Positions 61,001-64,000 of a DNA stretch of 64,000 nt are shown here, piece by piece. The DNA is from Aphis gossypii (taxonomy: Eukaryota > Arthropoda > Insecta > Hemiptera > Aphididae), in contig NC_065532.1 in assembly GCF_020184175.1 (NCBI RefSeq), forward strand, positions 12,896,001-12,960,000, given 5' to 3'. The notes under the pieces were generated by a model. The model was given only the letters and a program-made list of their open reading frames with translations, did no database searches and was not told where the DNA came from. Numbering within the stretch: position 1 is the first letter of the stretch; every line of letters starts with the position of its first letter. The position numbers and the translations under genes were made by a program.

Positions 61001-63792
61001 TCTATATATATATATATATAGTACTATATACTTTATAGTAAAGACGAAGAATACAATATTTGTAAAAATAATTGGCGATTCTTATCGCTTATTGTAATTT
61101 TTTTATACGTTCTACAATACAGATACAAAATCATGTAGAATTAGCATAATATAGTGTATAGGTATGCTGTATGCGTCAGAAATTGAATAAAAAATTTAGT
61201 GTCTGACATCAGTGCTACGATTATATTATATAGGACACAAAGAATATTGTATGAAATCAATACGGATAAAATTTAATAAATATGTAAATCTCAAGATTTC
61301 TTCTTGTATTTTATGCAACGTATTGTGTTGATAATCTACTATAGTCATTATGTTTTACGATTAAATATTATATTAGTCATAATAATAAATATATTGGACC
61401 TGTGTTTGTTGGTTTTTAGTCTGTTCGACATGGGAGCAACGTATAGCGGTTATACAGCAGATGTGACAGTTTCGTTTCCAGCTAATGGAAAGTTTACCGA
61501 TGATCAACGCTCAATTTACAACGCTGTGCTTGCGGCTAGCCGTGCTGTGATGAACGCCATAAAACCAGGTATACATTTATTATGCTGTTTATGTGGGTTC
61601 ACTCGAATTATTCCGGATTGACCTTCAACTTGGCCACCATAATATATTTTTTTTAATGAAGGTTACCATTGATTTTTTTTTAGATTTTAAAATTATCATT
61701 CACTCAAATTAGGCAGTTGACCCTTTGGTATTTGTATTGTCTCTGACTTTTTTTTGTTATTGGCGTAAAGATTAGTGGCTGTAATACATTAACTTGTAAC
61801 CAAATAATTGTTTATCATTATTATTATTGATAGCGTAATGTATAATGTCAATATTTTAATTGATTTAATTCTTTTATTTAGTTCTTTTTCTTTTGTTAAA
61901 ATTAAGAAAAATTATGATTTACACTTAATTAGCTGTAATTGTTAACGTGCTTCGAGACATATATTGTAATAATGTGATTTTGATTTTAGGTGTTTCCTGG
62001 GTGGACATGCACATATTGGCTAATAAAGTCACTCTAAGAGGACTGCGCGAAATCGATTTAGTTCGTGGCGACGTTGACGAAATGTACGAAGCCGGTCTCG
62101 CTGCAATATTCCAACCACACGGGCTGGGGCATCTACTGGGAATCGATGTGCACGATGTTGGTGGTTACTTGGAAGGGCACCCAGACAGACCGTTAAAGCC
62201 AGGTGTCAAGGCCCTGAGAACGGCCAGAAATTTGGAAGTGGGCATGGCACTCACTGTTGAGCCGGGATGTTATTTTATCGAACCGGTATAACAATAAATT
62301 TTTTGAAATCTGTTTTCAGTTGTGTACACTATAATGCACCCACAACGTTTTACAAGTTTTTTAGTTGTAATGTACGTGGAATAGTGACTATTAATATAGA
62401 CGGAGGGGAGGTTGGAAGTAAGCCCCTTGCCGAAATTTTTTGGACTTGAAAGTTTATTTTGAAATGCTTTGTTTTTATATAGCCAGAGAAGGTTACCCAA
62501 TTTATATATTTAACCTCTTCCCAATTGTATTTCTCAGCTTATCTATACTTAGAAACGAAACTACGGTTTTAAATTTTGTCATGCGAATGTTTCAGCTGTT
62601 GAAACGGGCTCTTAGTGATCCAGCATTGTCAAAGTTTTTGAACGAAAAAGTGCTGAAACGGTTTTGGAAATTTGGCGGCGTGCGCATTGAAGACAACATT
62701 TTTGTCACTGAACGTGGAATCGAAAACTACACTCCAGTCCCAAGGACGTAAGTATATATAGTATATCTTTTTGTACTTTTGTTGATGAAACATCGATGTA
62801 TATTTGAGTTTTGTTATTTACCGGTGTAGAAAAGGACCGCGCGATCTGTATATTATTATACAATAGCGGGCGTTGAATCAATATTATTAGAATAAAAAAA
62901 ATCGCTTGCTGTTGTGTTGAACGATGAATAATTATAACTATAGGATCAGATATTTTATAAACATTGCAGGTATATGTTTTTTTTTGCAACATCCCTTTAA
63001 AAATTTATTTAGTAGGTTATATTCACGAATCCACCTAATATTGACACAAATGATCTATTTTTTATTCTGTATATTTTTGCATATTTTAAGAACAATGCGT
63101 ATTATTGAATATTTTAACCATAAACAAAAAAAATGCATGTTTTATGGTATATATAAATGGAAGTAGTGTAAAAGGTTAGATACCACTTCATATCATTATA
63201 CGTTTCTAATTTAAATTTTATAAAATCAGTAGTTTTATGAAATTTGTTGAAAACGCTATACATTTGCTTAAAAATAAGATTGACGAAAATTAATTTAGCT
63301 TACTCATAAAATAGGTACACGTATTCAATTGATTTTAAAATTATAATATGCTACTTTTTCATTTGATGATAGTGTGGATGTAATTGGATAGTTCATTGTA
63401 TATTTTATTATATATTTTGATTGCATATTATTTTAACAAAATTAAGTGCTTGTTTCACTATTTTATATTGCATTGAAATTCCTAATTCTAGTTGTTAAAT
63501 AAGTTATCAATGTTTTCGATTTGTTGAAAAGCGAATAATACATAATTTTAATTCCATTTCCCATATTGTAGTCTGTATCAAACTGTTATTGACGGTTAGG
63601 CAGGGCAAATTTTCTTTATTATTACCTTATCGTTGCGGAAATACAGAGAAGAAACTACAAAAGTCGATGTATCATTAACTGTGTACATTAACTATACAGT
63701 AGGAAATGCTAATTTATGTGTTTAATTCGTTATTTTGTGTTAGTGTTGAAGAAATCGAAGAGTGGATGAGTAAAAAAGAAATGGTCGCTTAG
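43076..63792 (+). CDS. PEPD: Prolidase (Xaa-Pro dipeptidase)
   Basis: Eleven coding exons: 43076-43089, 43225-43408, 47817-48008, 51509-51556, 54369-54430, 54502-54546, 60605-60874, 61420-61568, 61990-62285, 62596-62747 and 63744-63792. All introns are GT-AG and in phase, giving 1461 nt and 486 aa (human 493). The enzyme is a cytosolic Mn2+ metallopeptidase that hydrolyses dipeptides with C-terminal Pro or Hyp. The N-terminal domain (about 10-160) starts [11 protein letters not shown]. The M24 pita-bread domain (about 185-460) has all metal ligands: D275, D286, H369 ([17 protein letters not shown]), E412 (LTVEPG) and E452 (GGVRIED), nearly the human numbering. The first coding exon gives only MTCI plus two bases and is chosen because it restores the frame. 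A leader exon probably runs 43053-43089. The ATG at 43230 is out of frame. The nested FASTK gene lies in intron 6. No AATAAA was seen before the window end. Confidence 0.96.
43673..44082. repeat. Foldback element in prolidase intron 2
   Basis: The left arm (43673-43855) and right arm (43906-44082) are inverted copies about 180 bp long, with about 50 nt between. Matches include CTGTTAAGA opposite TCTTCTTAACA, GTTCAGCGGAATTAATTTTA opposite AAAATTGATTCTGCTGAACG, and GGGCATCTTATAGGTTTTTA opposite TAAAAGTCTATGAGATGCTC. The primary transcript of prolidase would include this as a long imperfect hairpin. A related single arm lies at about 59917-60020. Confidence 0.72.
44083..47816. other. Remainder of prolidase intron 2
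   Basis: AT-rich intron sequence. Apart from the LINE relic at 44555-44810, only simple A/T runs and an (AAC/AAAC)n patch near 46300-46327 were seen. Confidence 0.4.
44555..44810 (+). pseudogene. Decayed LINE reverse-transcriptase fragment
   Basis: Across frameshifts and stops the translation reads NILDINRM, then [19 protein letters not shown], then [17 protein letters not shown], then TDDLFKMI. This is the order seen in the C-terminal thumb region of Jockey/CR1-like LINE reverse transcriptases (an SILTYG-type motif, then the LQ..QKR.IK segment). At least two frameshifts separate the blocks, so it is non-functional. Confidence 0.6.
48630..49130 (-). pseudogene. Decayed minus-strand coding-like region, unknown origin
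   Basis: On the minus strand one frame reads about 50 codons without a stop (including [20 protein letters not shown], about 48640-48710). Further upstream there are shorter open pieces in shifted frames. The base composition is less A/T-extreme than its surroundings. It may be the tail of an old transposon ORF, but no diagnostic motif was found. Confidence 0.25.
49245..49458. mobile_element. hAT-type MITE, ~214 bp, with 8-bp TSD
   Basis: The left end is CAAGGGTGGCC (from 49248) and the right end CGCCCCTG (to 49458), similar to the CAGGGGTGGCC group at 27100. Exact copies of TGATATAC lie at 49237-49244 and 49459-49466. Three extra bases (CTG) sit between the left duplication and CAAGGG, so the left end is offset. 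No transposase. Confidence 0.72.
51557..54368. other. Prolidase intron 4
   Basis: AT-rich intron of 2.8 kb. No repeat family, ORF or RNA gene could be supported in it. Confidence 0.4.
54601..56595 (-). CDS. FAST kinase domain-containing (FASTKD) family protein, RAP domain
   Basis: A single-exon 664-aa gene on the minus strand, wholly inside prolidase intron 6. The N-terminus (1-32) has Arg/Lys residues and no acidic residue before D33, which fits a mitochondrial targeting peptide. The middle is helical-repeat-like. The FAST-type region (about 450-575) contains [20 protein letters not shown] and ends with [16 protein letters not shown]. The last ~70 residues form a RAP domain, with [31 protein letters not shown] and [17 protein letters not shown] proteins bind mitochondrial RNAs and control their processing and stability; the RAP fold resembles a PD-(D/E)XK nuclease. 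Which paralogue it matches was not decided. The ATG at 56593-56595 is the first Met. A minus-strand AATAAA at 54487-54492 would place its 3' UTR across prolidase exon 6. Confidence 0.87.
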   Translation of the reverse strand: MSRIVIQQFFFNRINYLNVLKVINLTQNRYKADKFGHTFALIQEGSEIRELPLIVRNVCSNEICCNECTKTNVIDINNDELVNKLNNLKNETDRKKADEEIVDVIRGFKKCSSVKSLIDLLEIVMLDEITPAVALCALKKIVELENFKLHIASNKLSSILNTKPNIDYTKTPILEKLLEIIMKGDNNSAVVGILELISIDRVRVLPFDIFKNKISEEILCRVTENKLNIDDLCRSIDAFSKLNEVKTADQLWIGIMDKSDQINEKNVIQVFRILHLLKKSRKTIMKLLERCLKRFWHYLSTDDLIEMLYTLRLTKCNSNIILKTTSRWINTNIHTMSENNVTSIVNELNNSNYVDIGIIRALERYIKAKHSTINSPLLMVEIMNYCSKFNIRSENIFEGCANYIIQNGSNITPSQFRDLFWPFGQLNYKPKSALEFWTKVESIMNKEFNNFKTQETLDLLLSCVYLEKHPLNFVQSVFNTSFLHNLFEYGDKNDYTKIKLKMIDQCMTLECDHYRGPMLPKDKFAKSIWCDYRIKRILKEINSTLENTFQGYKISYSTILSRLPLMSIYIIDALVHPNKFEINSRYINFKQHPGLCTAILVHLPEHYCWEKEHLIGIETTRIRHFRKIGLNVMSINYEKILELKYPAELTEYINNRYKNMLTPC
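56596..57560. other. Upstream region of the FASTKD gene
   Basis: About 1 kb of AT-rich DNA within prolidase intron 6, expected to hold the minus-strand FASTKD promoter. No specific motif is supported. Confidence 0.35.
57569..58231. mobile_element. hAT-type non-autonomous element, 663 bp, with 8-bp TSD
   Basis: CAGGCCCTGATTTA (57569-57582) faces AAATCAGGGCCTG (58219-58231). Exact GTTACTAA copies lie at 57561-57568 and 58232-58239. Subterminal repeats also mirror each other: GCACTTGCACTTGGCCCCC near 57598-57616 and GTGCACTTGGCCC near 58195-58207. The interior is AT-rich with poly-G/C tracts and has no transposase frame. Confidence 0.86.
58240..60604. other. Remainder of prolidase intron 6
   Basis: AT-rich. 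It holds one diverged copy of the right arm of the 43673-44082 foldback (about 59917-60020, with ATTGATTCTGATGAATGC and CAAATTTGCCATG). Nothing else was seen. Confidence 0.4.
59917..60020. repeat. Solo arm related to the intron 2 foldback
   Basis: CAATTGATTCTGATGAATGC plus AAATTTGCCATG matches AAATTGATTCTGCTGAACGC plus AAATTTGCTATG at about 43998-44029. TTTCTTAAACG follows, where the intron 2 copy has CTTCTTAACA. This shows the foldback arm is a dispersed repeat. Confidence 0.55.
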
Positions 63793-64000
63793 ATCTATGT
63801 CGTCGAAATGATACGTTACACTGTTTAATTTTATTCATTGTTTAACAATTATTATTTATTTTAATCTAATAACCAAAAGTAATATGTTAAAAAAAAATTA
63901 TACTTATTTTCAGAATTATTGCTCAATATATTTATGTTATATACAGTTTATTATATTATTATGGATGTATAATATTGTAAAAATTACATTTTAATTGCTG

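Noticed and set aside
1..64000. tRNA, rRNA, CRISPR arrays, symbiont or viral genes
   Set aside because: No tRNA B-box with a plausible cloverleaf, no rRNA, no regularly spaced direct repeats and no bacterial or viral gene was recognised on either strand.

Overview
This window looks like nuclear DNA of an insect, most likely an aphid (Sternorrhyncha). It is very A+T-rich between genes and has short, mostly clean GT-AG introns. It holds several small non-autonomous DNA transposons, decayed LINE pieces, and two long CpG-rich 5' regions full of trinucleotide repeats. The five recognised proteins are animal-type. No prokaryotic operons, tRNA or rRNA genes or CRISPR arrays were seen. The aphid assignment is inference from composition and repeat style.

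Layout. 1-287: decayed LINE endonuclease. 636-907: a 272-bp hAT-type MITE with an exact 8-bp target duplication. 1467-3443 (minus): seven-exon CCDC47, a subunit of the ER PAT/multipass translocon machinery. 3444-22040: about 18.6 kb of AT-rich DNA with no recognised gene, containing a Helitron-like element, small inverted-repeat elements and a 459-bp foldback. 22040-23523: CpG-rich promoter/leader. 23524-25184 (plus): hnRNP L/Smooth-like RNA-binding protein with three RRMs. 25185-36290: AT-rich DNA with another hAT MITE and one orphan ORF that may encode a small secreted peptide. 36290-38205: second CpG-rich leader. 38206-38622 (plus): a 138-aa protein carrying the GSK-3-binding motif of vertebrate FRAT/GBP. 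38623-42758: AT-rich, with a SPIN/Charlie-type hAT relic. 43076-63792 (plus): complete eleven-exon prolidase (PEPD, 486 aa). Nested in its sixth intron, on the opposite strand, is an intronless gene for a mitochondrial FASTK-family RNA-binding protein with a RAP domain (54601-56595). The prolidase introns also hold a foldback element, a LINE reverse-transcriptase relic and two more hAT elements.

The genes are unrelated housekeeping or signalling genes, and their order implies no shared pathway. The one physical interaction suggested is between prolidase and the nested FASTK gene: the FASTK stop codon lies only 54 bp from a prolidase exon on the other strand, so their transcripts may overlap as antisense. 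The most biologically notable item is the compact insect FRAT/GBP-like gene. I found no evidence of a wholly new multi-gene system.
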